64,000 bases of DNA from Bolinopsis microptera (taxonomy: Eukaryota > Ctenophora > Tentaculata > Lobata > Bolinopsidae). The notes beneath the pieces were generated by a model, which searched no databases, was not told the origin of the DNA, and saw only the letters and a list, made by a program, of their open reading frames with translations. The stretch lies in the NCBI RefSeq assembly GCF_026151205.1, contig NC_087076.1, positions 1,807,692 to 1,871,691 of the forward strand. Reading direction: 5' to 3'. Below, piece after piece: positions 45,861 to 59,210 of this stretch (position 1 is its first letter; the number at the start of each line of letters is the position of its first letter). The translations under genes and the position numbers were made by a program.

Positions 45861-47530
45861 GTGCAATTCGGAATCAGCGTCCGAAAATACATCGATTGAG
45901 GTTGGTTTCAACTGTCGGGGGCCCTTTTAGAACAATCTCGAAGATCGACTGTAGAGTGATTTAGCACGCTCGCTTGACCATTGTTAATGATCTGGCCCGG
46001 CGCGCGCTACTTCGTAGCTCGTGCCGTCGGGCACAACATTTCGAGAAGAAAGCGGCGCGCGCTACTTCGAAGAAATTTAGACGAGTAACATCCGTCAATA
46101 TATTAGCAGACTTTACTCAACGCGCTAAATTCTATTACATATATTATGCGCGGTGCTCTTTTCGATCGTGAATCCTAGTAAGGTCAGGAAACCTTACTGG
46201 ATGCACAAAATGATCATAGTGCAAATAAACTTCGGCTAACTGCTAACTAAGCAGCAGTTTCTTTGCACTATAGTTAACGGGTGATACTCGTAAAATATTT
46301 GTTCCAACTCGGCGCGCGTCCGGCCTGGTAGGTTGTTAACCTACAAGTGCACGTGCGTAAAACAACCCCAGTTACTACGGTTACAATGAAAATTCCTATT
46401 TCTCATCTAATTTGCACGTGGGCGGTCGTACATACATTTTACATTCTCATAAATAATTCTTTAGAATTATAGTAAGATTAGTATAATTTGAATAACCCTC
46501 ATGCTTATTATTAGTAATATTGAAGACTTTATAAATTTTAGGCAATTGCTCAGATCTGTTAGATCATTTCGCTGAATTTTTCGGGATATCAATATGTTAG
46601 ATTGAGTATGAACATAAATAATCGAGGTCGCCAGTAGTATGGAATTTGTAATTGATCCATGTACGACACAGTACTGCGCGCCGAAAGTTGAATATCGCAA
46701 AGTAAATCAAAAATCCTAACATTTCATCTGGATATTACGATCGTCTACATATTAACGTTAAACAGTATGACGGGAGAGTGTTTAACTCATGCTTCTAGCG
46801 TTTGGCTCGCTTTTAAAAGCGTGTAAAATAAATGAGCCACCAGCTGACGAGTATATTCAAGATTTATGATTTTGATACAATGCTGAGCACGAATGTAGCT
46901 GTGTAGCGCAGCAGACGCTGGCTAGCTTGTCTAGCTGTGAATAGGCTGATAGCGGCAGCGATTCTACGCATGTTAGCGAGGCTACGAGCTACGATTATTT
47001 CCGCCAAATAAATAATAATATGATTTTGATTACATGATGCCAGCGAGCCATGATGAGCTAGGATGCACGTGCTGACGCTAGGCTACGCTGTACAGCTAGA
47101 GTATTGCTACGCTGCCAGCACTGCCAGGCTAAGTCTGAACTAAACACAAAATAATGATTGCCTGGCAATTTGCTTACGTATAGCCACGAGCCAGCGCTAG
47201 TTGTCGTATCTTAGCCTATTTGTCGGACATATCGAAATTCATATCTGAAAATTTATCAAAATTGATCTTTGCGCTGCTTAAGTCGCTTGATAGACCTGGC
47301 CAGAGAAGGATACGACTGGAATTGCGACAGTACTAGTGTACTGATCCAGATACGCATAGGTTGTACCGCAATCGCACAGCTAGTTTGACTTTCTAAATAA
47401 GCGACTATAGCAACGCTGGCCATGCGCGCTTAGTTATACGAACTTAAAGTTTGAATTTCTATTGAATTGCAAGTTTCTATATTGTGCGGTTATTGCAAGT
47501 TATATGTTTAACCATATTATTTGTTGTCAG

Positions 47531-47660
47531 ATGGTTGCCATGCTGGTGTATATCTGACTCAACTGTGTCGTGATGGGGTGTGGACCAATGAGGATGTTCC
47601 GGTGTACGTGACCCCGGACGGTAAAGTTTTCATCAGTAGTGTTATCGTCAACCAGCCGGT
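47531..47660 (+). CDS. Exon 18: first unit of the tandem G-x-Y/IRGxxW repeat
   Basis: The acceptor is TTGTCAG, the donor CCGGT|GTAAGT. Phase 1 in, 2 out. It encodes the first half of a repeat unit: GVYLTQLCRDGVW, then a strand-turn VTPDGKVFI. The same Y...W...PDGxV order recurs in at least six later exons. Confidence 0.6.
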
Positions 47661-47841
47661 GTAAGTCTGCTACTTTTGTTAACGGCTCAAAAAGAACTGC
47701 CTAACAATTTTTCTCACATGTCAAAACAAAATGGTTCACCTCCCCACCGGTATCCTGTATTACTATTAACAGTTGTTAGTATTATTCACTTTTATTTATC
47801 TGAAATCTGAAAATGAGATCTCACGGGAATTTGTATTGCAG

Positions 47842-47999
47842 GTGCTCCAGCGACAGGATTAAGTTTGCTCAACAAGACGATGCGGATGATGTCCACAACA
47901 AACCGGAAGAAGGATCCCTCACATTCTCAGACGGTAAACTCACAGGATGGGTTAAATTCCCTGGACAGAAGGCTGTAAAGATACGCGGAAAACGCTGGG
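47842..47999 (+). CDS. Exon 19: second half of repeat 1, closing IRG motif
   Basis: The acceptor is TTGCAG, the donor CTGGG|GTGAGC. Phase 2 in, 1 out. It encodes LTFSDGKLTGWV and closes with VKIRGKRW. The closing W is followed after splicing by DP and the next G-x-Y. Confidence 0.6.
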
Positions 48000-48180
48000 G
48001 TGAGCAACGAATCTTCTCTTAGTTTAGACGTTTTTCTAAAACATGTTCTCTGAAGTCCACAAAACTTATTGATCGGCAAGTTTGCAGACGAATTTTAATA
48101 TGACGTGAGGAAACAAGCGCTCTAATGGATTGCAAAATAACACAATTACAAACTGATTTAATAATGCTTTATTCAATCAG

Positions 48181-48327
48181 ATCCGCGACAGACAGGACAC
48201 TACGTTATCGAAAAGAGGGTGGTGCCGAGGGTGTCAAATGCTGACGCAGAAGGAGAGCGAATGCATGAAGATGATAAGCCATCATCTTGGCAGCTAGTAC
48301 CTCTTGACTTGTCCATCATGCTGGGAG
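48181..48327 (+). CDS. Exon 20: repeat 2, first half
   Basis: The acceptor is AATCAG, the donor GGAG|GTGACA. Phase 1 in and out. It encodes DPRQTGHYVIEKRVV, a charged loop, then a W and a strand ending SIMLGG. Confidence 0.55.
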
Positions 48328-49041
48328 GTGACATATTATATATTATATAATAAATCCAACCTTCAAATTTAAATTTATCGCGATTTGTCTTCGAACAATT
48401 GGGTGAATTTCGTCAGAGCATAAAGAAAAAGCTCACGAAATAGTTCGCTACCTTTCAAGAATGGTTACAAAATTGACAAGATTGGATCATAAGTATAGCA
48501 AATAAGCTGAGATGAAATGCAGAGAAAACGTCGTCTAATCTTAAAGTTAATGAAGGGTTGACCTTTTGATACAATATGACAGTTGCGACTTGCGCTCGTG
48601 ATTGGTTCAATAATATGAGAAGACTGTCAGGCATATGCAGCTTTATGTGACGACATAATTAGATCGACCTGCCTTTCTCCAGGAACATTGTACGTCATTA
48701 AATTCAGTCGAATCCCTTGAAAGCGTGTGATTATAGTAAATATACTATATTATATAGATTAGACGACTTTGTCTTTAGTGACATATTGACTTTGTGAATT
48801 TGAATTAAGTACAAATTTAATGAATCCTGGATAAACGGTTAATCAGGATACCAGCTTAAAGACAATTTTAAATTGCAAATATCGCAGGCCAAATAAATGT
48901 GTACAAATTTGGTACGTAAATATTTAGTGTCGCACAATTTTCATGGAATTAAGTATTTGCAGAACACTGCATGAAATTTATTTATATCATGACCGCAATA
49001 TACATTATACATAAAGGTTAAATCAATCCTATCTGTTTCAG
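48328..49041 (+). other. Intron between exons 20 and 21
   Basis: AT-rich, opening with a TATATTATA run. Nothing else seen. Confidence 0.5.
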
Positions 49042-49115
49042 GAAAAGTAACGATCAATGATGAACCAGTTTTTAATCCGTTATTTGAAGAAAACAATTTG
49101 AAACTTTGCCTCAAT
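49042..49115 (+). CDS. Exon 21: repeat 2, middle
   Basis: The acceptor is TTTCAG, the donor CAAT|GTGAGT. Phase 1 in, 0 out. It encodes GKVTINDEPVFNPLF, the PDGxV-equivalent strand of repeat 2. Confidence 0.55.
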
Positions 49116-49267
49116 GTGAGTCAACGAGAGAGAGTATTAGTTTGCTTTCTTCCTTACTCATTAGAGTTAATCAACATTCGCTTGTTATTATTAGTAGTAC
49201 TTGATAATCAAATGCTTTTCTCACTTATAAGTAAAACGTTTTTGGAACTTTAATTTCTTTATTTCAG

Positions 49268-49414
49268 GAAAACGAACAAATTGAGGCGGATATGAAATGT
49301 ATTATGGCCGCGTTTGATCCTACCTGCACGGAGTTTAGCGGCAAACTGACCTCCGATGAAGATGTGGAGATTAAGCCTTCCTCTCACATAAGAATCAAAA
49401 CCAAACATCACGAG
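49268..49414 (+). CDS. Exon 22: repeat 2, second half
   Basis: The acceptor is ATTTCAG, the donor CGAG|GTTTTT (weak). Phase 0 in and out. It encodes CTEFSGKLTSDEDVEIKP, the F-x-G strand, and leads into the VEIRG of exon 23. Confidence 0.55.
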
Positions 49415-49776
49415 GTTTTTATATAGTTAAATATAATAATAATAAGGATATTTTGTTTCGGACAGCAATTAGTTAATGGATTGTAGGTATAGTTAGTTTC
49501 TAGTAGTTACAATAAATCTGTTCCAAAAAAGCAAATAATTAAAAAGCTCTTTGCCTGCTTGTAAGCTAAACGAGTTGGAAAAATAGGGAGCTGTACTAAT
49601 GGTGGACCTTTGATGTCATTAATTAGTCCTTTTACAGCATGGATTTGTGAGTAAAGTAGCATTACATATTAAAGCAGCAAAGTACATGAGCCTGGTTAGT
49701 GGTGATTAATTGGCACTCGCGTCCGTGAAGTGACCACTGACTGTTTCTATTTCTAAACGCTCTATACCACTACCAG

Positions 49777-49950
49777 GTTGAGATACGAGGAAGAAAATGG
49801 AACCCAGCCCTTGTCGGACACTACTACTGTCTTAAGAAATCAGAGTCTGGGAAGTGGGAACCTTACAACATGCCCCTGGAGATACGACCTAGTGGGGTGA
49901 TGATGCTGAAGGATGTTGAAATGGGTGTACCGCCTTATAATGGAAATGAG
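49777..49950 (+). CDS. Exon 23: repeat 3, first half
   Basis: The acceptor is TACCAG, the donor TGAG|GTGAGT. Phase 0 in and out. It encodes VEIRGRKWNPALVGHY, which shows the full junction motif in one exon. A W and LEIRPSGVMML follow. Confidence 0.65.
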
Positions 49951-50306
49951 GTGAGTTTTTTACGATAAAGGAAACTATTACTACTACCTGACATTCAATT
50001 TGTATTATTTGTAAAAATTGGGTATTCAACAAATCTCGAAACGACAATTCAAACCATGGAGGTCGTTGATTGGCTGTTTTAGATCACGTGACACTTCAGA
50101 TCTACAGAGCAATCTCAAGCATTCTGTTATTTGATTCACGTGCACTGTGTCAGTAAGGATCACATAACTCTGAATGAGTTCAGAAGAATGGATGTCATCT
50201 AGTTTGAGTGGACATGACGACCCTGTCAACACATTGCACCTTGTGAAATGAGACGGCCCTAAGAGTCTAGCTTGTTATATGAACTATAAGTACTCCGAGC
50301 AAATTC

Positions 50307-50370
50307 AAATTTACCAGTTCCAACTTTACCAGTTCCAACTTTACCAGTTCCAACTTTACCAGTTCCAACT
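50307..50370. repeat. 15-bp tandem repeat, four copies
   Basis: The unit TTTACCAGTTCCAAC is repeated in the intron between exons 23 and 24, upstream of the ORF at 50415. Confidence 0.85.
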
Positions 50371-50414
50371 TCCCACGAAAACTCTTGTATTATTTAATAC
50401 GAAATATTCAACAC

Positions 50415-50924
50415 ATGAAGATCACTGCTGCTCTACAAAAGCTAAAGAGGCGATGCTCCATCAGGAAGAAGAAGAAGACATCCCTTGCACACTCAAAGAG
50501 AACCACTTCCGCCCCCTTTATCTTCCACGACGATAACCTGCCCATCGCCTTCTCCCCGATCAGAACAAGCACCAACAATTCAGCCAGCAGATTCAAATCA
50601 ACTCCTAATCTCAGATCTAAGAAATCTGTCTCATTCAACCGCTCAGGAAACCCCAATAAAACCCTGGTTACCTCCCAAGATCTGCCCAGTAATCTCGATG
50701 GTTCCCATACTTCCACCCCAAACCGCTCGTCAACCAGCTTAGTTCGTCAGACAAGTCTAAACACTCTAGCTAGCTCCAACCTTACAGCGTACAGCATGGA
50801 ACCAGTGTCTGAGGAAACAGATTGCAATGAAACTGACTGTCTTGTGTGTGTTATGTTGAAACCTGAACTCCGAGGAAAACATCACGTGCAAATAAAACCA
50901 TCCTTTCTCAGATCTTTTTATTAA
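50415..50924 (+). CDS. Intronic single-exon ORF, basic Ser-rich protein (uncertain)
   Basis: 170 codons with ATG at 50415, same strand as the host gene. It begins MKITAALQKLKRRCSIRKKK and continues with Ser/Thr/Asn-rich basic sequence (STPNLRSKKSVSFNRSGNP). It ends in a Cys-containing acidic then basic tail. Base composition is more coding-like than the surrounding intron. It could be a nested gene, a cassette exon or chance. No family recognised. Confidence 0.35.
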   Translation: MKITAALQKLKRRCSIRKKKKTSLAHSKRTTSAPFIFHDDNLPIAFSPIRTSTNNSASRFKSTPNLRSKKSVSFNRSGNPNKTLVTSQDLPSNLDGSHTSTPNRSSTSLVRQTSLNTLASSNLTAYSMEPVSEETDCNETDCLVCVMLKPELRGKHHVQIKPSFLRSFY

Positions 50925-51061
50925 TTCCATCTGTACATTTAATTGATTCCTAAATCCTAATGATTATTATTATTTATTTTATTACATACTATTGTATGAT
51001 TATAACCGCGGCATTTTATCTTGTCCCAAATTAAAAATCGTCTAACACAGAGACCTTCCAG

Positions 51062-51194
51062 GTCGAGATTCCATATTTATTTAGCGAAATGAAGTCGCTT
51101 CCTGATTCCATTTCGCTCAAATTCCTCGATGGTAAATACGTCGGATCGATCACCACAGGAGATGAAATTGAGGAGATCCGGGGCATACGATGGG
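51062..51194 (+). CDS. Exon 24: repeat 3, second half
   Basis: The acceptor is TTCCAG, the donor TGGG|GTTAGT. Phase 0 in, 1 out. It encodes SLKFLDGKYVGSITTG and closes with EEIRGIRW. Confidence 0.6.
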
Positions 51195-51296
51195 GTTAGT
51201 ACTTAGTACTCACAATTTTACTTGTCTCAAAGTTTGCTCACCAATTAATTAACTGTCCTCTGTATTAATTGTGTTTGATAACACTTTTATCTTCAG

Positions 51297-51359
51297 ATCC
51301 AGCAATGATTGGGAAATACAGTACTCAAGAGAAACTAAACGATTCCTGGATTAATAAAA
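51297..51359 (+). CDS. Exon 25: repeat 4, first part
   Basis: The acceptor is CTTCAG, the donor AAAA|GTTAGT. Phase 1 in and out. It encodes DPAMIGKYSTQEKLNDSW, a clean G-x-Y...W unit. Confidence 0.55.
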
Positions 51360-53074
51360 GTTAGTGACTAGTGTTCACTGTTCAAGCAAATCTCTTTACT
51401 TTATAAAACATTTTACCATTTTATTGCAACTTCAAACGCTGTTTCGATATCGAAATTTGCAATCTTCAGCAATACGAATCGATTAGGGTTTGAATTATCG
51501 GTCCAATAAGTTGTATCGCGCGATAAAATTTTGTCATAACAATGAGTAGAGCTAAGTTTCTGTTGATTTTTATCACTGACATAATCAATTACACCTTCGT
51601 CACCTTTGTGAATAAGGATTACGGAAGTCCTGAGTTACTGTTACACGAATTCTAAACACGTATTTGAAATTCCACAACGGCATCGTAAATTTATTTAGAA
51701 AGCAATCAGATAATATCAATTCAAGTGCGTGCAAATTACAATTAACAGATGTTCAAAGAAAAACAAGTAACTTTACTTAGAAGTCTTATTGGCAAAATAG
51801 AATTTTACTCTATGGGAATTGGCCATTGGGAAACATATGCTATTAAAATGATTGATCATCAAGTGCAGGACAAATAAGCAATAAGACGTGAGAATGAAAT
51901 GTGAATAACTTTACATATTTTAATTTAGAGGATGTAGCAAAATTCGGTTAATAAATATCCATGCTAACAATTTACTATATCAAGAGTGAAAGTGAGCGGT
52001 GAGAATTAGCTAGTTAGCTGTAGAGGTCCAATAACGCTAAATTTGACCGATGATTTTACGGAATTTCGAACCTTTTGGAAATAATTTTTGAAGAAAAATG
52101 TTTGATATTATCGGTTTATCGGTTTGAAATTATCACCGATACCCGATAATGAATTTTTCACAAATTATCGCCGATAATATCGGTTGCAAACCTTAGGATC
52201 GATGAAAAACTAGTAGTTAGACCACTCCAACTGAAAAGCAAATATAGAGTACTGCAGCTCTGTAAGTTTAACTCTTTCCAATATGAGATCATTCTAAAGA
52301 ATATGAAATCATTTCCACGAGAGTAATTATACCATAAGCGCTATTTTGGAAATTTCATTTCATCAATTTCGATTTGAAAATGAACGCTAACAATAGCTTA
52401 CTGCAAAAAAAGTACTGTGGCCTGTCTTTATTATAGTGAAAACGATGCTACCTCAGTGGCAACTTACCATTTAGTAGTTACAAAAGATTACGTAGGATTC
52501 TTTTCTAAAGCATTTGTAACTGAACAATTCAAGTAAATGACAAACTCGTGCATTTAGAGTAATCAGTCGTGTATATGAATTAAGATTAAAAATCGGAATC
52601 ATTTCGGCGATTGATTTAAGCTTAACACTCAAAACAGTAATAAAAAGTCAGCTGATTGTTGAATTAAATTAGAGACAACTAGGGATGTTTTCTAGGGAGA
52701 ACATCCCTCATTCCCTCTCATTTGTCATGATTGAGCGTGTTTTCGGGGAGAGCTTTATTTACTTTAACAACAACTTTCGTATATACAGTGACAATACAGT
52801 GACAATACAGTGACAATACAGTGACAATACAGTATATACTATATATACTGTATTGTTACTCTTTAAATCCAGAATATACTGTATTATCACTTTTTATATC
52901 CAGAATATACTGTATTGTCACTCTTTATATACTGTATTGTCATTCTTTATATACTGTATTGTCACTCTTTATATACTGTATTGTCACTCCTTATATCCAG
53001 AATGTTGAAAGCCTGTAAAACCAACTCGAACTAACAATCAATTAAGCATATCATCTGAATTGCGTCATCCTCAG
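51360..53074 (+). other. Intron between exons 25 and 26
   Basis: Mostly AT-rich. At 52785-53000, copies of CAGTGACAATA are followed by inverted GTATTGTCACTCTTTATATA repeats and can form a long hairpin. Confidence 0.6.
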
Positions 53075-53206
53075 GTGAGATCTTGAGTATAGCTCCTGAC
53101 GGATCCGTGGATTACGACGGTCGAAATATTGACCACGGTTTTATAGTAGATAACAAAGTCTTTGTGGTAGACGAGGGGGGAGTCGACAGCTTTTTCAACA
53201 ATACAG
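53075..53206 (+). CDS. Exon 26: repeat 4, middle
   Basis: The acceptor is CCTCAG, the donor ACAG|GTAGTT. Phase 1 in and out. It encodes LSIAPDGSVDY and a further strand pair. Confidence 0.6.
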
Positions 53207-53977
53207 GTAGTTTCAAATAAAATCTATGTTGTTGGTTCTATGTATAACCCAAAGCTAACGTGATGATATCGTTATATTAAAAGGGTACTGCTGGTAACCT
53301 ATAGCTGGTAACCTACTGCTGGTAACCTATAGCTTTAAATGAGTTGCGTTAGGTAAGAGCACTATCCAAATTATGGCAATATTATTACGAATATATCAAA
53401 CCAAATTAGGATTTAGGCGTGCTGTAGGAACAAACAAAGGCCATTAAGCCTATCAAATAGGGAGATACCACTATCATATTGCGAACTTTGTAGCTAATGC
53501 TACAGTGGAATACTGCCACTAAGACATTAAAAGTATCGTCGACAATCGTTCATTGGTGAATTGTTACACGCCATGTAAGTCTTAAGGAGTCAAATAGATA
53601 TTATCTCTCAAATAAAATGAAATTTTATGAAAAGCTCTCAATGACAGTCTCACTCATGACAGTCTCACTCATGTAGCAAAAGGATCATTACTTGGCAATT
53701 AAAACGGCTGAGTGGGATAAGGCGACTTTCTGTCCTGAGCTTAATATTTGCAAGTTGACAGTCTGAAGTGGGAGGTAGTTTATGGATGCTTGGTCACGTG
53801 ACACACAGATGACAGGTGTCAGTGGTAAAACATAACATGCTACTAAATGAGGGACAGTGGTGATAGGCAAAGAGGTGATAATTTCTGATAACCTATTCAA
53901 AGTCTTGCTATGGCTGACTATAAGAGTATTAGTATAACGATACATCAATCTGCATAGTGCATAGGTTTAAACATATA
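53207..53977 (+). other. Intron 26 before the transposon
   Basis: A short CTGGTAACCTATAG repeat at about 53290-53335 and a 14-bp GACAGTCTCACTCAT duplication at about 53643-53672. No gene. Confidence 0.5.
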
Positions 53978-54344
53978 CAGAGTGGCCCAGGAAACACTAC
54001 CCATCCTTATCTCTTAAAATTGTTACAGGTCGCTGACATCTTGCTAATTATTTTATTTCAGAATGGAAAAGCGCCATGACTTACGTTCTGATTAATATTT
54101 TTGCTTCACATTTTTAGAGAATGTCAATCATAATTAGACACAACTTCGTGCCAAGTTTTGTGTGAGTCTGAGCTTCTCTGACAAAGTTAGCTCCTGAGCG
54201 TGCTAGCTTTAATTTCTCACCCAGAACTGTTTACATTGGTTAATAGGAACCACAAAAAAAATCCTGGGTAAAAAAATTAAAAAACCACCGATTTATTTAT
54301 GTTTTACCAATTCTATTCACCATGATCCATCGCAAATTCCATTC

Positions 54345-55649
54345 CGGCTACCGGACAACTGAACCCAATTTGGACTTTTCCTAGACAGGGTAGCTTGGGA
54401 AAATAATTATAAACCCAATCAGACTACCTAATTAACTTTGAAACGACAACTGAACCCAATCGTCACTAGAAATCACTAACAGTTTAACAGGTTTCCAAAT
54501 ACCGTTCTAGTTTAGCTGCTGCCTGGTTTCTAGTGCTATAATTTCGGAGACAAAACAGAGACAATATTTCATTAATGTTAATTTTAATAGGTAATTGTAA
54601 ATATATAATAATTATTACTTAAAATCTCACACAAAGTCATCATAATATTTCAGCTTAAGCAGTAACATCGTGTCCAAAGCACTTAGCAATGGCAAAAAGA
54701 TACTCTAAAACTGTATCAAAACTGTCAAACTTAGAACATATATCATATAACTCAAGGTTCGAGCTCGTGTACAAGCGTACTAATAGATGACAAGGTCTCA
54801 GGTGCCTTTCGATCGCGAGATCTGATCTAACAAGCTTACGTGTTCACGAAGCGTGCCGAAAAGGATACGATCCACTGCATCGAGATCCGACCCAGGGCTC
54901 GAGATCTGAACCATGGCAGGCCCTCCCAAAGCATCAGGAGTCACGAGATCTGAGTCAAGTAACCTGAGCCAAGTACCCAGCGTGCTAATGGTGCGTTCCA
55001 TCAGCTTTGGAAGACATGAAACAGTGGAACTATAAGATCGCCCATCAAGATCCGTATCTACAAGGCTAACTTTCAAAGCTAGACGGACACGTTGTCAGAA
55101 TGCCAGAGACACAGTTTCCCAATTTTTTACTGAATTAGAAACCAAACTATGGAAAGAGACTGAGAGGACGACTCCGTAAAGGCTGGATGTTCTGTATTCT
55201 CGAGGATGCGGCTGACAGGTGTCGATAACAGTTAGCTCTAAAACAGTAAAACGAGTGGAACACCGTAGAAGAGATGTGTGTGATGCAGGCCACTCCAACG
55301 ACTAGGAGGAGACCTTTTCAATCTTCATGTAGCATGTATGTATTAATATTTTACCGGGGTAAGCACAGGGCTCCAATGCTCTTAATTACAGTGATCATGA
55401 TCTTTCCTATAGTGATAATGACCACAGTCCCCTGCGAAGAAGGAGAACCTGAAAATCCGATCGTTGGGTTCAGTTGTCGTATTTCCTTGGGTTCAGTTGT
55501 CGTATTTCCAATTTGGGTGCAGTTGTGATATGACCTGGGTTCAGTTGTCGTTTTGGGATTTAAGCTGATTGGTCACCCAATTAAGCTGATTGGGTGCCTG
55601 TTAACTGCGTGGGAACTAGGTTCAATTGGGTTCAGTTGTCTGCCACCCC
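54345..55649. mobile_element. Element nested inside the mariner, with GACAACTGAACCC ends
   Basis: The left end has CTACCGGACAACTGAACCC. The right end has GGGTTCAGTTGTCTGCCACCCC. CAAATTCCATTC lies on both sides (54333-54344 and 55649-55660), a likely target duplication. Several more copies of the GACAACTGAACCCAAT block lie subterminally. The ends match those of the element at 58222-59016. ORFs inside are unrecognised. Confidence 0.6.
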
Positions 55650-56000
55650 AAATTCCATTCTCTGCACTGTGTGTACATATTTCAGCTGCACGATTTTGCA
55701 GACTGCTGTACAGTGTACATCCTATATTTGAACTGATAAGGACTATCACGGATGATCCTTCCTGCTTGTTTATATCGTTCTGCTCACTTGCCTTAACAAA
55801 TTTAAAATTATAGCTGGATGATTAGCCTACAATTTTATCGATACTGAAATCAATCGAATTGCGTTTCTCGACAGGCACCACGAGAAGGTTCATCCATTGC
55901 CCGCCGTGTTGGCGATTAAAATCACCGTTTGTGTTGGCGATTAAAATCACCGTTTGTGTTGGCGATAAATATCACCTTTTGTGCCACAAATAATGTGGAT

Positions 56001-57111
56001 TTAGAGAAGGTGCTCAATGTGACCACCGCCTCGGCTCTTCAGGACGTCCATCCTCTTGGCTACTGATAAACAGGAGTTCTGGCAGTGAGTGATGGGGATG
56101 TCCCGCAAGTTGTCACGAATGACAACTTCTAAAGCAGCAAGGTTGGGGATGGGTAGACTCTCGTAGACCTTATCCTTCAACCATCCCCACAGGAAGAAGT
56201 CGCAAGGAGTGAGGTCAGGAGAGCGGGCTGGCCAGTGTTGAGCAAGTTTCTCTCCGATCGTCATGCTCCCAAACTGGTCACCAAGGTAATCAATAATGCG
56301 GTTGGGGATGTGCACTCTCGCCCCGTCCTGCATAAAGCTCATAAGAGACGGATCCAGGTCGTGGTGTGCACAGAAGTTGAAGAGTTCTGGTATGAAGAAG
56401 TTCTGCAACATCTGTAGGTAGCGATCTCCGTTCACAGATACAGTTGCACCAGCTGCGTCCTTGAAAAAGTATGGTCCGATGATTCCGTGAGAAGAGATCG
56501 CACACCAGACGTTGAGCTTTGGAGAGTTTTGAGTAGGTCTCTGCTGCACGCTGTCAGGTCTCTGGCTGCCCCAGTGTATTGCGTTGTGGCTGTTAACGGA
56601 ACCGTGGAGGCAGAACTTGGCTTTGTCGGTCCACCAGATGTTTCCGATAAAGTTTTCGTTTGTGGCATCTTTCGGAAGGAACCAGTCAGCAAAGCGTACT
56701 CTAACTGGGGGATCCTGAGGCTGCAGAGTGTGGTGAACTGTCCAGCGATAAGGGTACAGTTTAAGTTCAGTCCTCAGAATGCGTTGCAAAGTCGTCCTAG
56801 GTATGCACTATGCCAAGATTGGCCGAACGTCTTCTGGTCGATTGCCTGGGGTAGTCTGCCACAGATCCTACTATAGCCACAGTGTTCTCAAAGGTCACAC
56901 CCGTAGAAGGTCCACCAGATGCATCCTTTTGTCGGTCGGTGACAACTCCATGTTCTTTAAATTTCTTCTTAAGGTTGTAGACTGCTTTCCTAGTAGGGGG
57001 AGTGATTCCAGGGAATTTCGCTATGAACAGTTGGATAAGAGCTGCGAAGGGGGTATCCTTGGATTCAGAAACAATGAATATCCGTTGCTGGAGAGTTAGT
57101 TTACGAGGCAT
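56001..57111 (-). pseudogene. Mariner-like transposase with one frameshift
   Basis: ATG at 57111 (MPRKLTLQQRIFIVSESK) begins a helix-turn-helix DNA-binding half that reads to RRRSANLGIVHT and stops. The frame resumes one base over near 56800 with TTLQRILRTELKLYPYRW. It continues through WWTDKAKF, MQDGARVHIPNR and ARSPDLTPCDFFLWGWLKDK to the stop at 56001. These are the three acidic blocks of the DDE/D catalytic core, with about 36 residues between the second and third Asp. A single-base indel is the only break I can see, so inactivation is recent or is an assembly error. Confidence 0.85.
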
Positions 57112-57488
57112 GATGAGATGATCGTTAATGATTAATAAATTTTGGCGACTTTTAAGGGGGAAATCTATCCCTGATATCGTAAAATTCCCATGAGAATTCA
57201 TAAGATTATGGATTATCAACCGGAAATAATTAGCAATATCTCAGCGACATGTAACAATTTTAAGAGATAAGGATTGGTAGTGTTTCCTGGGCCACCCTGT
57301 ATAAGGTTTCATTTAAACATTCTTAATTCTGCCCTATCTAACATGAACTTATCATTAACAATTTTAAGTCATGTGTAAATTTTCTCAAGATAAATAAATT
57401 GAGTCCTCTCATCATCCTCTTTTCTATTTTCTATCTTCTTTCTTCTGCGATGAATTTTTGATCATGATGCCCAACAAAGTTTTCACAG

Positions 57489-57580
57489 GACCAGTCAGTG
57501 ACGCTAATCTTTCTGGAAAAAGTTTCTTAATGCAAAGAGACAGTCCAGTTCGACAGATCGCTGCCACCCAAACCACTTCG
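57489..57580 (+). CDS. Exon 27: repeat 4, later part
   Basis: The acceptor is probably TTTTCACAG at 57488, the donor TTCG|GTAAGT. Phase 1 in, 0 out. It encodes SDANLSGKSF and following residues. An acceptor at 57479 is in the same frame. The donor is immediately followed by ~560 bp of (CT)n. Confidence 0.45.
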
Positions 57581-58152
<572 letters not shown>

Positions 58153-58221
58153 AATAATACATTTTCCTCGAATCACAATGTAGGATCATTTTATTCAATT
58201 TGCAACCGATTGTCAAATTAA

Positions 58222-59016
<795 letters not shown>

Positions 59017-59056
59017 AAATTAAGTATAAGCTATTTAACAATCTGATGACTCTCAG

Positions 59057-59210
59057 TTGGTGATGGAGCAAGGCGTTGTTAAGAGCACTGATAATATATC
59101 AGCTAAAACCATCCAAGAAGCTGAGATAGTTTTCAGTTCCAACAGATTCTACGGACATGTCACGAGTGATCAGGACGCACAGTTTGTAGAGATTAGGGGC
59201 TATAAGTGGG
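59057..59210 (+). CDS. Exon 28: repeat 4, closing part
   Basis: The acceptor is CTCTCAG, the donor TGGG|GTAAGT. Phase 0 in, 1 out. It encodes IVFSSNRFYGHVTS and closes with VEIRGYKW. Confidence 0.6.

Larger units (their letters stand above)
42882..47530 (+). other. 4.6-kb intron between exons 17 and 18
   Basis: It holds an AGAATATTTT-like decamer run (43126-43195), the AGCGCT palindrome array and, at 46830-47420, a degenerate GCTA/CGCTGG-rich stretch with one isolated CCAGCGCTAGTTGTCG copy at about 47190. No gene was supported. Confidence 0.5.
53978..57299 (-). mobile_element. Mariner-like DNA transposon with ~60-bp inverted ends
   Basis: The left end (from 53978) reads CAGAGTGGCCCAGGAAACAC. 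The right end read inward from 57299 gives CAGGGTGGCCCAGGAAACAC. Similarity continues for about 60 bp. TA flanks both ends (53976-53977 and 57300-57301), the Tc1/mariner target duplication. It carries a minus-strand transposase and is split by a second element at about 54345-55649. It lies in the intron between exons 26 and 27. Confidence 0.85.
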
